The notes beneath the pieces are model-generated. The model was not told the DNA's origin, did no database searches, and saw only the letters and a list, made by a program, of their open reading frames with translations. The translations under genes and the position numbers were made by a program. DNA of 57,841 nt from JBBQWZ01 sp038210135 (GTDB lineage Bacteria > Acidobacteriota > Terriglobia > Bryobacterales > Bryobacteraceae). The stretch's first letter is position 1. Each line of letters begins with the position of its first letter. This document shows, one piece after another, positions 19,552 through 29,037 of this stretch. The stretch covers positions 1-57,841 of the forward strand of contig JBBQWZ010000045.1 of assembly GCA_038210135.1 (NCBI GenBank), read 5' to 3'.

Positions 19552-22500
19552 CTAGAAGTCGATTCTGCCCGTCATCTGGAGGACTCGCGCGGCGCCCGCG
19601 GAGGTCAACTGACCGAACTGGCCGGAGCTCATGGTTGCTTGCACCCCGGTGAAGTTCGTGTGGTTAAAAGCGTTGAACGCGTCCACGCGGAAGGTAAAGT
19701 AAGAGCGCTCCCACATCTGGAACCGCTTGGACGCGGTCAGATCGAACACGATCTGCCCGGGGCTGTAAAAGCCATTGCGGGCGGACGTCCCAACGCGGCC
19801 CGCCGGAGCGCAGCCTGCGTTCGAGCGGACGTTTGAGGCCGCCGAGTAGCCGGGGCAGAGGTTGGTTCCAACCTTACCGAAGTACGCCGGATTAAAGTAG
19901 GAATCCGGGTTGCTCGGGTTGTAAGTCAGCGGACCGGTGCCAATGACGTCGGGCCGATCCACCAGCGTGTTGAACCCGGAGAAATCGACGGCGCGATTCG
20001 CGTACACCGTGAACGGCTGGCCGGTATTCGCCGTGGTGATTCCAGAAAGCTGCCAGCCGCCGAGGACGCCATCCACCACCCGGTTGGCATTGGTCATGAA
20101 CCGCTTGCCTTTGCCGAACGGAAATTGGAACACGTAATAGGCGATCAGGCGGTGGCGCATGTCCGAAGCAGAGTTGCCCCGCTCGGCCGCGTAGTTGTAC
20201 CGGTCTGCCGGCTGCGAAACGTCGAAGCTGGTTCCCGCGAACGCGGACCCGTTGTCGATAGCATGCGACCAGGTATAGGATCCGCCGATATCGAACATGC
20301 TGGTCATGCGCGCTTTTCCGCTGATGACCAAGCCGTGATAAATGGAGTTGCCCTGGAACAGAGCGATACGGCTTCCATTTCCGGCGAAATGGGGCAGCGG
20401 GTAAAACTGCTCGTTCGGCGCTTGCGCTCCGCGGAAGCTGGGGTCGCGAATGACCACACGCGGCTGATTCGGATTCACGTAGTCGCCGAATTTGTGCCCG
20501 GCGGATCCGAGATACGAGACGTCGATCGAAGCGCGATTCGCGATCTGGCGCTGAATACCGAAGTTCCAGTTGTAGAGATACGCGGTGGGCGGGGTGTCGT
20601 CGAGTCCGTTGATGGCGACGATGCCAATGGCCGGCGCTCCGGGAGCCTGCGTGGTGCGGACTACCAGGGGAATGTTCTGGTCGAAAGCCACCGCCCAGCG
20701 GTATCCCGCGGCGGGCTGCGTGGTGCCGGCGGTCTGCGTCGTCGACAGGTTCCAGGGCGGATTGATCGACTGGTTGACCGTGACGTTGTTATAGGTTTCG
20801 TCGAAGCCCACCCGGAAGCCGGTGCGGATCACGGTCTTGCCGTCGCCAAAAAGACCGGGCAGGATTTTCGGGATCCACGCCAGTCCGACGATCGGACCGA
20901 AGTTGTTGCTGTCCTTCGTGGTGCCCTGGCGCGGCAGCGTGACCGGCGAGGTTTTGTAGAAGATCGAGGCCAGTCCGATCTTCGTCGGATCGATGTCCAG
21001 TAGCTGATTGGTTCCAACCAGCACCGGACCGAGACCGTCGATGATGTTGGTGCCGCGATTCGTCTTTTCGGTGATCGCGCTGGGATACTCGTAGCGCAGG
21101 CCGATGTTCAAGGTCAGGTTCGACTTGATCTTGATGTCGTCCTGGAAGTACATTCCGAACGGATAGCGGTACCAGTAAGCGAGCGACGTTCCATTGAGGA
21201 TGCGCGAAGTCTGCAGCAGGCTTTGGCCGGCGCAGGTGGCGCAGGTTCCAGCGAAATTCGCGAAGTTGTTGATCGTCACGGAGCCGGATCCACCGCCGTT
21301 GTTTAAGCGCTTGGCTTCTTCGCGGCGTTGATCGTAGCCGAAGCGGAACGTGTGTTTGGTCCAGCCGAACGGGTTCGTCTTGGTAAAGTTCAGGACCATG
21401 TCGTAGGTGTTGATGACCAGGTTCTGCGGTGTGTTGCTGCCGAACAGTGCGCGATAACCGGTGATGGTGACGGCGGGCAGTCCGCTGTAAAGCACACCGA
21501 CCTTCGAGCTGTCGATCAGCCCCGGAATCTCCGGGAACGTCGCCGCGGCGTTGGTTCCCAGATCCTGCGGAACCAGGTACGTCACGCTGCGCGACATGCC
21601 GATGCGAAAATCCGCAATGAACGTCGGCGAAAACGTATGCGTGTCGCTGAACATACTGTTCTGCGCGCCGGGCTTCGAGGCGGTTCCACCGTTGGTGACC
21701 AAGGCACCGGCCGTAAGCACTTCGCCGCCGAACCAGACGTAGCGGCCGGTCAGGCGATCTTTCGAACCGAGCATGTAATCCACGCGAGCCAGGTGCGTGT
21801 TGTCTTTGGTCGTGCTGGACGGGTTGGCGACGAAGTTCGCGGTTCCAGCGGCCGCGCCCGCGACATTCGGCAGCGGATAATAAGTGAGCCATTTCTTGGC
21901 GATCGGATCCACCACCTGCGCGCGCTCGGCGAGCGTCGGGACGACAGACGAAGTAGCGGCTGCGGGATTATTCAGATTCAGGCCTTCCCAGCTGTAAAAG
22001 AAGAACAGCTTGTCCTTCTTGATGGGTCCGCCGACCGTGCCGCCATACTGATTCTGCCGGAGCTTGCGTTTCGAGCTGCCCAGTTTATTCGCGAAAAAAT
22101 TAGCCGCTTCGAACGCATCGTTGCGAAGGAAGTAGAACGCCGAACCATGGAACAGGTTGGTACCGCTCTTCGTGACGACGCTGACCTGGCCTCCGGCCTG
22201 CCGGCCCATATCGGCGGACGCGCCGGTAGTGGTCACCGAAAATTCCTGCACCGCGTCGGCGATCCGGAAGTTACTGATTGAGGTTCCCACCTGGCGGTTG
22301 ACGTTGTTGATTCCATCCAGCAGCGAGTTCAGCGAACCGGGACGGGTCCCGGCGGCGGAGATGTTGCCGCCCTGGCTACCGGGGGCTGCCGGCGTGGCAC
22401 CAGGCGTGAGCAGCGATAGGGAGTCGAAATTGCGATTCGAAATCGGAAGCTCCTTCACCAATGACGGAGCAATGTTCATGCCAGTCGAAATTCTCTCCGG

Positions 22501-22881
22501 CTCGATAAACGTAGCGCCCGTGCCCTTTACTTCGACGGTCTCGGTGACTTGGCCCAGGGCCAGCTTGATTTCCTGCTCGACAATCTGGTCAACCAACAGC
22601 GTGAACTTCTGAACTACGGTTTTGCGGAAGCCTTGCGCCTCGACGGAAATCTGGTACTCGGCAGGGTTCAGTTGCAGAAACTGAAAACGTCCGTTATCGT
22701 CTGTGACAATTTTGGAGGAAGCATTGGTGCCGACAGTGAGCAGGGTTACCTGCGCGCCAGGCACGGTTCCGCCGGATGCGTCTCGAACATAACCTTTGAT
22801 TGCGCCGACAGGGGCGGCGGGCAGAAAGCCGGGCATAAGAAGAGCGAGTAGAGCTACGGTAACTGCGGTAACGCGGTGCAT
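19552..22881 (-). CDS. TonB-dependent receptor with N-terminal carboxypeptidase-regulatory domain (Oar-like), second copy
   Basis: An outer-membrane receptor of 1109 residues. The signal peptide covers about residues 1-23. The CarboxypepD_reg domain covers 26-105 (AIKGYVRDASGGTVPGAQV and GRFQFLQLNPAEY). A plug region contains NSLLDGINNVNRQ and QVSVVTKSGTNLFHG. The long barrel ends in GRIDF, with a terminal aromatic residue. The ATG at 22881 is preferred over one 17 codons upstream because the signal peptide starts there. It is only loosely similar to the receptor at 12042, so the two probably differ in ligand. The 255 bases between its stop and the LysR start hold nothing recognisable. Confidence 0.86.
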   Translation of the reverse strand: MHRVTAVTVALLALLMPGFLPAAPVGAIKGYVRDASGGTVPGAQVTLLTVGTNASSKIVTDDNGRFQFLQLNPAEYQISVEAQGFRKTVVQKFTLLVDQIVEQEIKLALGQVTETVEVKGTGATFIEPERISTGMNIAPSLVKELPISNRNFDSLSLLTPGATPAAPGSQGGNISAAGTRPGSLNSLLDGINNVNRQVGTSISNFRIADAVQEFSVTTTGASADMGRQAGGQVSVVTKSGTNLFHGSAFYFLRNDAFEAANFFANKLGSSKRKLRQNQYGGTVGGPIKKDKLFFFYSWEGLNLNNPAAATSSVVPTLAERAQVVDPIAKKWLTYYPLPNVAGAAAGTANFVANPSSTTKDNTHLARVDYMLGSKDRLTGRYVWFGGEVLTAGALVTNGGTASKPGAQNSMFSDTHTFSPTFIADFRIGMSRSVTYLVPQDLGTNAAATFPEIPGLIDSSKVGVLYSGLPAVTITGYRALFGSNTPQNLVINTYDMVLNFTKTNPFGWTKHTFRFGYDQRREEAKRLNNGGGSGSVTINNFANFAGTCATCAGQSLLQTSRILNGTSLAYWYRYPFGMYFQDDIKIKSNLTLNIGLRYEYPSAITEKTNRGTNIIDGLGPVLVGTNQLLDIDPTKIGLASIFYKTSPVTLPRQGTTKDSNNFGPIVGLAWIPKILPGLFGDGKTVIRTGFRVGFDETYNNVTVNQSINPPWNLSTTQTAGTTQPAAGYRWAVAFDQNIPLVVRTTQAPGAPAIGIVAINGLDDTPPTAYLYNWNFGIQRQIANRASIDVSYLGSAGHKFGDYVNPNQPRVVIRDPSFRGAQAPNEQFYPLPHFAGNGSRIALFQGNSIYHGLVISGKARMTSMFDIGGSYTWSHAIDNGSAFAGTSFDVSQPADRYNYAAERGNSASDMRHRLIAYYVFQFPFGKGKRFMTNANRVVDGVLGGWQLSGITTANTGQPFTVYANRAVDFSGFNTLVDRPDVIGTGPLTYNPSNPDSYFNPAYFGKVGTNLCPGYSAASNVRSNAGCAPAGRVGTSARNGFYSPGQIVFDLTASKRFQMWERSYFTFRVDAFNAFNHTNFTGVQATMSSGQFGQLTSAGAARVLQMTGRIDF

Positions 22882-23070
22882 AAGGTCTGTGACCTTTGGG
22901 TTTACCACAAATCGCGGTGGCCGAACAAGCAAAATAACTGTGATCGGTATAAGCGATTAGAGGGATACAGGCGGAGACTCTAGGGTTTACGCGGTGGCGA
23001 CGGTCAACCGGAAGGGTTCCCAAAGCGCTCGAAATACATCCTCATCACTCTCCATGGCCGAAACCTCTGA

Positions 23071-23123
23071 GACTCATAATCCGATGGTTGTTGGTTCAAA
23101 TCCATCAGGGCCCACCACTCCTT
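23071..23123 (+). repeat. tRNA 3'-end repeat, copy 2 (likely attachment site)
   Basis: This 53-base copy of the tRNA 3' part (anticodon loop to just past CCA) differs from 245-297 at one base. It lacks the 5' half of the tRNA, so it is not a functional gene. It sits 13 bases from the 3' end of a tyrosine-integrase remnant on the minus strand, the usual order of attachment site and integrase in tRNA-targeting elements. Confidence 0.8.
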
Positions 23124-23136
23124 CAACAAGTTAGCG

Positions 23137-23740
23137 TCAGTTGATCTTGCTGGAAACCGGAACCGTGGGATTAGCCGTAGTAATTGGCTGAAGCGCTTCG
23201 TCCATCTTACGTGCGGATTCGCGCTTGGTTGACTGGACGATGTGGCCGTAGAGGTCCATGGTGAGGGCGATCTACGAATGGCCCAACATTTCCATCTCGT
23301 GGCGGGGACCGTCCCCTGGTTGATGAGCAGTGACGCGGCGGTGTGCCTCAGATCGTGAATGCGGATTACCCGCAGTCCTCGATCTGAGAGAAAGTTCCTA
23401 AAACGGTTGCTGAGATTCGAGCCACCGATTGGCGTTCCAACTGTGGTGACGAAGACATAGTCCGTTTGAGTCCAAGCGCTCCCACACAAAATACGCTCCT
23501 CGTCTTGGCGTGCCTTGTGGTGATTCAAAGCCAACACAGCAATCTGGGGCAGCGGTAGGTGCCTGCGGCTGGAATCGCTCTTAGTCTCCGAGAGTCGCAA
23601 TTTCCCAACTGTCCTTCGGGGGCAAGATGAAAATTCCCGCTGATCTTAGTAACATTCTGAAAATCATGAGCCGGATTCGCGGCCCTCGGTTGGGGTTGCG
23701 ATTGAAGGCGCGGATAACTATTGCGACGGTGGAAGCGAGG
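23137..23740 (-). pseudogene. Tyrosine recombinase/phage-type integrase, inactivated
   Basis: The C-terminal catalytic half of a tyrosine integrase is readable. It includes SSRRHLPLP, a box with HDLRHTAAS (Arg and His of the catalytic set), LGHS, and the MDLYGH segment with the nucleophilic Tyr. Reading it requires a frame change just after LLINQGTVP, around 23310, and passing an in-frame TAG right after LGHS. Upstream of about 23600 the frame breaks again, with only weak similarity (RAFNRNP-like) up to about 23740. The N-terminal arm-binding and core-binding parts are missing. The downstream part ends at TGA 23137-23139, next to the tRNA-derived repeat. Confidence 0.82.
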
Positions 23741-23756
23741 TCTACACCGGAACCTC

Positions 23757-23879
23757 GGTGACATCACCGACAACTTCAAGTTCTTCATCGTCTGCGAGTT
23801 GCAGTTCGGAAAGGGCAAATCTTACCTCACCAAGGGCCCCGCCGTCTGGGTAGAGCGGCAGGCGGGTCAATGGAGATAA
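23757..23879 (+). pseudogene. Fragment of an Oar-like TonB receptor barrel
   Basis: A 40-codon open stretch ending in TAA reads DNFKFFIVCELQFGKGKSY followed by LTKGPAVW. It resembles the barrel segment that both full receptors here carry (for example YYVFQFPFGKGKRF then GGWQLSGI in the 19552-22881 protein). The rest of the gene is absent. It directly abuts the integrase remnant on the opposite strand. Confidence 0.5.
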
Positions 23880-24024
23880 GGCATCCCGGCCGACCGCGAA
23901 AGTCGCAAGAATAATGGTGTCCGGGCACGCGACGGAGGTGTCCGATCTTGAGACGCTCGCTTTCTCGATAGATACATAAATTCAGCCACTTAGGGGCGGA
24001 GTCCGAAATGCACATTACTGCCCG

Positions 24025-26502
24025 ATGTCCACCTTCCTGCAGGATTTTCGCTACGCCTTCCGGACGCTGTCCCGAAATCGTGCGTTCGCCGTGGTTTCCA
24101 TACTGACGGTGGCGCTCGGCATCGGCGCGAACACCGCTATGTTCACGCTCATCAATGCCGTCCTTGTGAAGTCGCTGCCGGTTCTCGCGCCGGACCTACT
24201 GGTGGTCTTGTCAAAATTCGACGCCGACAACGAGAGCGACACCAGCTTTTCGTACCCGATGTATCGCGACCTTCGCGATCGAAACACCGTTCTTTCCGGC
24301 TTGCTCGCCCGTGGAGGGCAATCGTTTAACCTGACCGACAACGCTTCGAATGAGCGCGTCGAAGGCGAATTGGTGTCTGGGAATTACTTCGACGTCTTAG
24401 GAATTGCGCCCGCCGCCGGCCGGTTCTTCGAATCGGAGGACGACAAGGCCGGCAGTCCCGCCGTCGCCGTGATTTCGTGGCCCTATTGGCAAAGTCATTT
24501 CGGCGGCGAGCGATCCGCGCTTGGGCGCGAGATCAGCCTCAACGGTTACAAAGCGACGATCGTCGGCGTGACTCCGCGGGATTTTTTCGGTACTCGCGTC
24601 GGGTCGGACGTGGATGTACGAGTGCCCATGGCGTCGGCTCCGCAGATGCGCGTTGGCACCAATCTCGAATCGCGCAAGCATCAGTGGATGACACTGCTCG
24701 GACGCCGCAAACCTGAGGTTTCGAGTCTGCAAGCGCAAGCGGAGATCGACACCCTGTTTCACCAAATCGTCGAAAGTGAGGCCCAGGCTCTTCCGAGTTC
24801 CACACCGCAAATTCGGCGAAATCGCTTCCTGAATCAGAAGCTCGCACTCCAGTCTGGCCGGCAAGGCTTCGCGGGTACTCGCCGCACTATGGAAAAGCCG
24901 CTGCTCCTGTTACTGGCGACCACCGGCCTTGTACTGCTGATCGCATGCGCGAATCTCGCGGGTCTGCTGTTGGTTCGCGGCGCATTCCGGCAAAAAGAAC
25001 TAGCCATGCGAGCCACACTCGGGGCGGGCCGCGGACGGCTCATCCGCCAACTCCTTACAGAAAGTCTGCTGCTTTCGACCCTCGGAGGTCTCGCCGGCTT
25101 TCTCGCGAGCCACTGGTTGTCGGTTGGACTCGTACGAATTCTGCCCGTCCGGAACTTGCGCCTCGACGTGTCTCCTGATTGGACCGTCTTCGCCTATTCG
25201 ATGGCCGCTGCTCTGGTCACCGGATTTTTGTTCGGCCTGCTCCCCGCGATCAGCGCGACGCGCGGAGCCGGCAAAGCTTCCGTTCTGAAGTCGGAAGCGG
25301 GAACCATCGCACGCGGCGAACGAACCTTCAGCGTTCGCGGTGCGATGCTTGCCGCGCAGGTGGCGCTTTCGGTCGTGATGCTATATGGCGCCGGCCTTTT
25401 CCTGCGCACGTTGTTCAATCTCGAAACGCTCGATGCCGGCTTCACGAAGCAGAACATTCTCGTGGCTTCGATCGCACCGTACCTGAATGGCTATAAGCCC
25501 GCGGCCGCGCGAGATGTCGCCGACCTCATTCTGGACCGCGTGCGCACTCTTCCCGGCGTGCGTTTCGCTGGATGGTCGAATGAGAGCCTGATCGCCGGCG
25601 GCTGGGACCAGAACGGAATCGTCGTCGAAGGTTTCCAGCCGAAAAATGGCGATGTGGAATCCGCGCATTTCGATCAGGTGTCCCCGGATTATTTTTCGGT
25701 CGTGCAGATTCCCCTTGTAGCCGGACGCGGATTCAACGATCGCGATACGGTAGCGGCGCCGAAAGTAGCGATGGTCAACGAGGCTTTCGTACGTCACTTC
25801 TTCGGCGGACGAAATGCGGTCGGCAAGCACTTCCGCTTCGACGGCGAGCCCGCCGACAAGGAAATACAGATCGTCGGCGTCGTGCGCGACGCTCGTTACG
25901 TGAATCTTCGCGAGAAAAAAGCACTCTGGTTCGCTTACCTGCCCATTGCGCAAACTGATGTGTACTCGCTCGTTCTACATGTCCGGGCCGCGGGTAATCC
26001 CGAAAAGCTTGTGCCGCAATTGCGCGAACAAGTGCGGCAAGTCGATCCGCGATTGCCGCTCCACGGAATTCGAACGCTCGCAGCGCAGATTGACGAGAGC
26101 CTAATGCAAGAACGATTGATGGCGATTCTAGTCAGCACGTTCGGCGCAATCGCGACGTTCCTCGCGGCGCTCGGACTCTACGGCGTCCTCACATTCAGCG
26201 TGACGCGCCGCTCGCGCGAAATCGGAGTCCGCATGGCGCTCGGCGCCCAGGCTTCGCAGGTCGCAGGATTGATTCTGCGGCAAACCGCTTTGCTGATCGG
26301 CGTCGGACTGGCAGCGGGAATCGCCGGGTGCTTCGCCGTCGCGGGGGTGGTCCGATCCCTGCTGTTTGATGTCGCGGCTGCGGACGCGCCCACGCTAGCG
26401 GCGGCGATGATTTCGCTGGTTCTGGTGTCGGCGACGGCGGCTTACTTACCCGCAAGACGAGCGGCCAGGATCGATCCGATTGAGGCTTTGCGGCAGGAAT
26501 AA
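24025..26502 (+). CDS. ABC-type orphan permease with duplicated FtsX/MacB domains (ADOP)
   Basis: An 825-residue inner-membrane protein. The start MSTFLQDFRYAFRTLSRNRAF is typical of the acidobacterial duplicated orphan permeases. A first transmembrane helix lies near 22-47, followed by a MacB-type periplasmic domain (50-270). Helices lie near 290-312, 343-370, 390-415 and 440-465. A second periplasmic domain (480-690) and three last helices (about 705-730, 755-780, 795-815) follow. It ends with LPARRAARIDPIEALRQE, the classic MacB/FtsX tail. No ATPase gene is adjacent, as expected for orphan permeases. A substrate cannot be named; export of lipoproteins, peptides or drugs is known for MacB relatives. 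It is one of two intact genes in the second interval. Confidence 0.88.
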   Translation: MSTFLQDFRYAFRTLSRNRAFAVVSILTVALGIGANTAMFTLINAVLVKSLPVLAPDLLVVLSKFDADNESDTSFSYPMYRDLRDRNTVLSGLLARGGQSFNLTDNASNERVEGELVSGNYFDVLGIAPAAGRFFESEDDKAGSPAVAVISWPYWQSHFGGERSALGREISLNGYKATIVGVTPRDFFGTRVGSDVDVRVPMASAPQMRVGTNLESRKHQWMTLLGRRKPEVSSLQAQAEIDTLFHQIVESEAQALPSSTPQIRRNRFLNQKLALQSGRQGFAGTRRTMEKPLLLLLATTGLVLLIACANLAGLLLVRGAFRQKELAMRATLGAGRGRLIRQLLTESLLLSTLGGLAGFLASHWLSVGLVRILPVRNLRLDVSPDWTVFAYSMAAALVTGFLFGLLPAISATRGAGKASVLKSEAGTIARGERTFSVRGAMLAAQVALSVVMLYGAGLFLRTLFNLETLDAGFTKQNILVASIAPYLNGYKPAAARDVADLILDRVRTLPGVRFAGWSNESLIAGGWDQNGIVVEGFQPKNGDVESAHFDQVSPDYFSVVQIPLVAGRGFNDRDTVAAPKVAMVNEAFVRHFFGGRNAVGKHFRFDGEPADKEIQIVGVVRDARYVNLREKKALWFAYLPIAQTDVYSLVLHVRAAGNPEKLVPQLREQVRQVDPRLPLHGIRTLAAQIDESLMQERLMAILVSTFGAIATFLAALGLYGVLTFSVTRRSREIGVRMALGAQASQVAGLILRQTALLIGVGLAAGIAGCFAVAGVVRSLLFDVAAADAPTLAAAMISLVLVSATAAYLPARRAARIDPIEALRQE

Positions 26503-26648
26503 CGGATCTGCCGGTTCCACGCGTAGGCTTGGATCAGAAGGTTGAAAAGGGCAACCGAAGTCAAAACGTTGCATGGTGCACAGTGTCTCAAGTATTCAAT
26601 GTTGCACAGTAATTTCCTTACGACGTGTTTCACCGAGGAAGTGAGTTG

Positions 26649-26766
26649 ATGCGTCTCGCGATGATCTCAAATATTCACGATAATTTGACGGCGTTGGAGG
26701 CCGTGCTCATGGACTTGCCTGCGACCTCACCGGATCTCGTCCTACAGGGAGGCGACCTTGTAAAGG
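26649..26766 (+). pseudogene. N-terminal fragment of a metallophosphoesterase
   Basis: About 39 codons read MRLAMISNIHDNLTALEAVL and then DLVLQGGDLVK. This matches the first strand and the GD motif of calcineurin-like phosphoesterases that begin SDIHGNL. The first metal-binding Asp is replaced by Asn (SNIH instead of SDIH), and homology stops at about 26766. It is a degraded end-piece, not a working gene. Confidence 0.6.
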
Positions 26767-26825
26767 CGGTTCTAGTCCAGACTACGGGAGATACTGGCTA
26801 TTCACACTCGACCACCTTAGCCGTA

Positions 26826-27603
26826 GACCGTCGGCAATACCTACTACACCTTCCAGAACTGGAGCGGTCCCACCGGAACGACGAGCGCGCTCCCGCAGTC
26901 CATAACTCCCGGCATCCCATCCGCCAACCCCACCTACACCGCCACCTTCCTTGAAGTCGGCTACGTGGTGACACTCAACGGCGGTTGCAGCGGCGTCTCC
27001 GTCGGTCCGGCTTCGGGGCAGATTTCCTCGAATCCTCTCATCTTCGGCAAGAGCAGCACGCTAACCGTAAGCGCGCCGGCTGGCTCCACGATCACTGTGA
27101 GCCAAACCGGCGCCGCGAACCAGGTCTTCACGACCAGCGCCAACAACACCACCGTCATTATCGGCGCCCTCACCGGGCCGATCACCATCACCGTAAGTTG
27201 CGGGAACACCTTCCCCATCACCGTCAACACCAGTCCCGCAGGCATCGGTGCGACGGTGACGCTGACTCCAGGAGGCCAGCAGCAGGACTCCTACACCAAT
27301 GCGACCGCGACGGCGGGTAACTACACCGCCTCGGTGTCGTCGGCCACCATCACCGGAGCCACAACCGAATACCGCCTGAAGTCCGCCCCCACCCGGTGGT
27401 CCTTCAACAGCAGTCCGCATGCCAGTTGGAACGGGACCACGACTCCATCGCAGGCCGTCTCGGCGGCCGCGACGTTCACCGCCAACTACGATCTTTACTA
27501 CGAAGTGACGGTGAATCTCACCGTCGGCTGTACCGTGAACGCCTCCAGCGTTGCCGGCATCGGACCCGGTAGCAGCCGGCAAACTTTTGATCCGACATCG
27601 TAA
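26826..27603 (+). pseudogene. Fragment of a secreted Ig-like/repeat surface protein
   Basis: An open stretch of about 258 codons begins after a TAG, with no start codon of its own near the beginning. It reads TYYTFQNWSGPTGTTS and then Thr-, Ser-, Gly- and Val-rich beta-repeat sequence such as ITVSCGNTFPITVNTSP and ASWNGTTTPSQAVSAAATFT. This composition is typical of large extracellular proteins with bacterial Ig-like or BACON-type repeats. Both ends of the protein are missing. It follows the metallophosphoesterase piece after about 60 bases of unassigned sequence. Confidence 0.5.
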
Positions 27604-27765
27604 GGGTTCGCGCTCCTGCCGCGGCGGATCCAAGAACAACTTATGACGATCCGCGCCGGCCAAAAAATAGGCCAAGGAATAGGCCGAAGGCAATGCGTGC
27701 GCTTCTTGCGCGTGCTCGCATTGCCTTCCATGACCGATCAGCATATCACCCAAAGCGTTCGAGAA

Positions 27766-28759
27766 TCACCAGGCTTGCGACAAGGACGGACGTTTCAAAA
27801 CGGGCATATCTCTCTGTGCTGAGCCATCAATGCTCAGTATGCTATTGCCGATCGTGTCGCCGTTCCATGCGTATACGCCCCGAGAGTTGGTCCGGGATCT
27901 GGATGATGCCGAGCAGTCGTCAAAGCATTCCATCTGCAGTTCGCCAAATCCTTTATCAGGCCGGGTACCGGCCGTCGGCTTCGCCGAAAGATACGGCGCC
28001 AACGGATCGCCTTGCAGGGCCTTCAGCGCCGCAATCACCAGTTCCGCATTCAACTCCGCGCCCGACCGGCTTGTATGCGTATGCTCATCCGCGAACAGCG
28101 GCTCGACCTTCTCCGGACCCAGTTCGTCGTAACGACGCGCAATCGTCTCGTGCAGGTCGAGAAAACGCACGTGCTCGGCACGCGCCACGTCGTGTGCCCA
28201 TTGTGCGTACTTATCCGTGCGCGCAATCTTACCGTCCTTCCACGTTTTTTCGCGGAACCGGTGAGCATACTATCGGCATGGCGCCCTTCTCGTTCGCTTC
28301 TGCGATGTACTTACGCATATACCAGCCGAAGGTGTGGACCACCTCATGCTGCTTCGTGATCGGATTGTCGATCTCCTGCGTCTCGTCGCCGATCCCTTTG
28401 AGACTTCCCCGCGCCCGCGCCGCATCGTCCAGCGGACCCCCGTCGTTATGCCCAAACTGCATGATCACGATATCGCCCGGCTTCAGCGCCTCCAGAATCT
28501 TTTGCCAGTGACCCTCGGTCAGAAACGTCCTGCTGCTCCGGCCCCCGATCGCGCGGTTGACAACGGCAATCTTCGACGCGTCGAAGAAATCGGCGAATGG
28601 CTCTCCCCACCCCCATTGTCCGTTGCTTCCGGTGCCTTTCCCATTGCGGACCGTCGAATCCCCAATCAGATACAGTGTCGGAAGCGGCGCCTCACTCTCC
28701 TGTGCCTCGGCGGACATCGTGAACGCCAGTACAATCGCCGCCGAAATCCTAATTCCCAT
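27766..28759 (-). pseudogene. Rhamnogalacturonan acetylesterase-like SGNH hydrolase, frameshifted
   Basis: The first part (28759 to about 28232) has a signal peptide (MGIRISAAIVLAFTMSAEA), the GDST nucleophile block (Gly33-Thr36), GQWGWGEPF and GHNDGG. All are typical of SGNH-type pectin acetylesterases. It then meets a stop after PRKNVEGR. One base fewer in the run of six A (minus strand, near 28245) would continue the frame as PRKTWKDGKIARTDKY into the second part. That part carries DEHTH with the Asp/His of the triad. Homology ends near APYLSAK (about 27979), and about 70 codons of unrelated sequence follow. The gene is broken by frameshift and probably has an exchanged 3' end. Confidence 0.72.
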
Positions 28760-29037
28760 ATGGTTTCCTTGACCGCGCCGATTCCCGGAACGAGTACGCC
28801 CACGTCACGAACGAGAACCAGAGCTTAACATGCGAAGACTACTTCGGTTATGCGACGTCTCTTGCTCGTTGACGATATTTATTGTGGCGTGAGCTGCGGC
28901 GACTCGAGGCCTCGAAACTTCGCCTTGATAAGGCTGCGTCGAGCCCGCCTCCTGCACTCTTTTCCGCTCTTGACGCAGTTACCCGCTCTCCGAGTCGGCG
29001 ACCTGTTTCATGAAGGCGGCATTCAGCCGGGTGTGAT
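28760..29037. other. Intergenic stretch with no recognised feature
   Basis: A 278-base gap between the start of the broken acetylesterase and the end of the secreted unknown gene. No RNA gene, terminator hairpin or coding fragment was recognised on either strand. Confidence 0.4.

Noticed and set aside
23071..23123. A second functional tRNA gene
   Set aside because: Only the 3' half is present. The 5' acceptor strand and the D arm are absent, so no cloverleaf can form. The same applies to 31911-31947.
23004..23140. Protein-coding continuation of the integrase through the tRNA-like repeat
   Set aside because: The apparent reading (ALMDLNQQP) is just translation of the antisense of the tRNA 3' end and recurs at copy 3. 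The true integrase frame ends at 23137.
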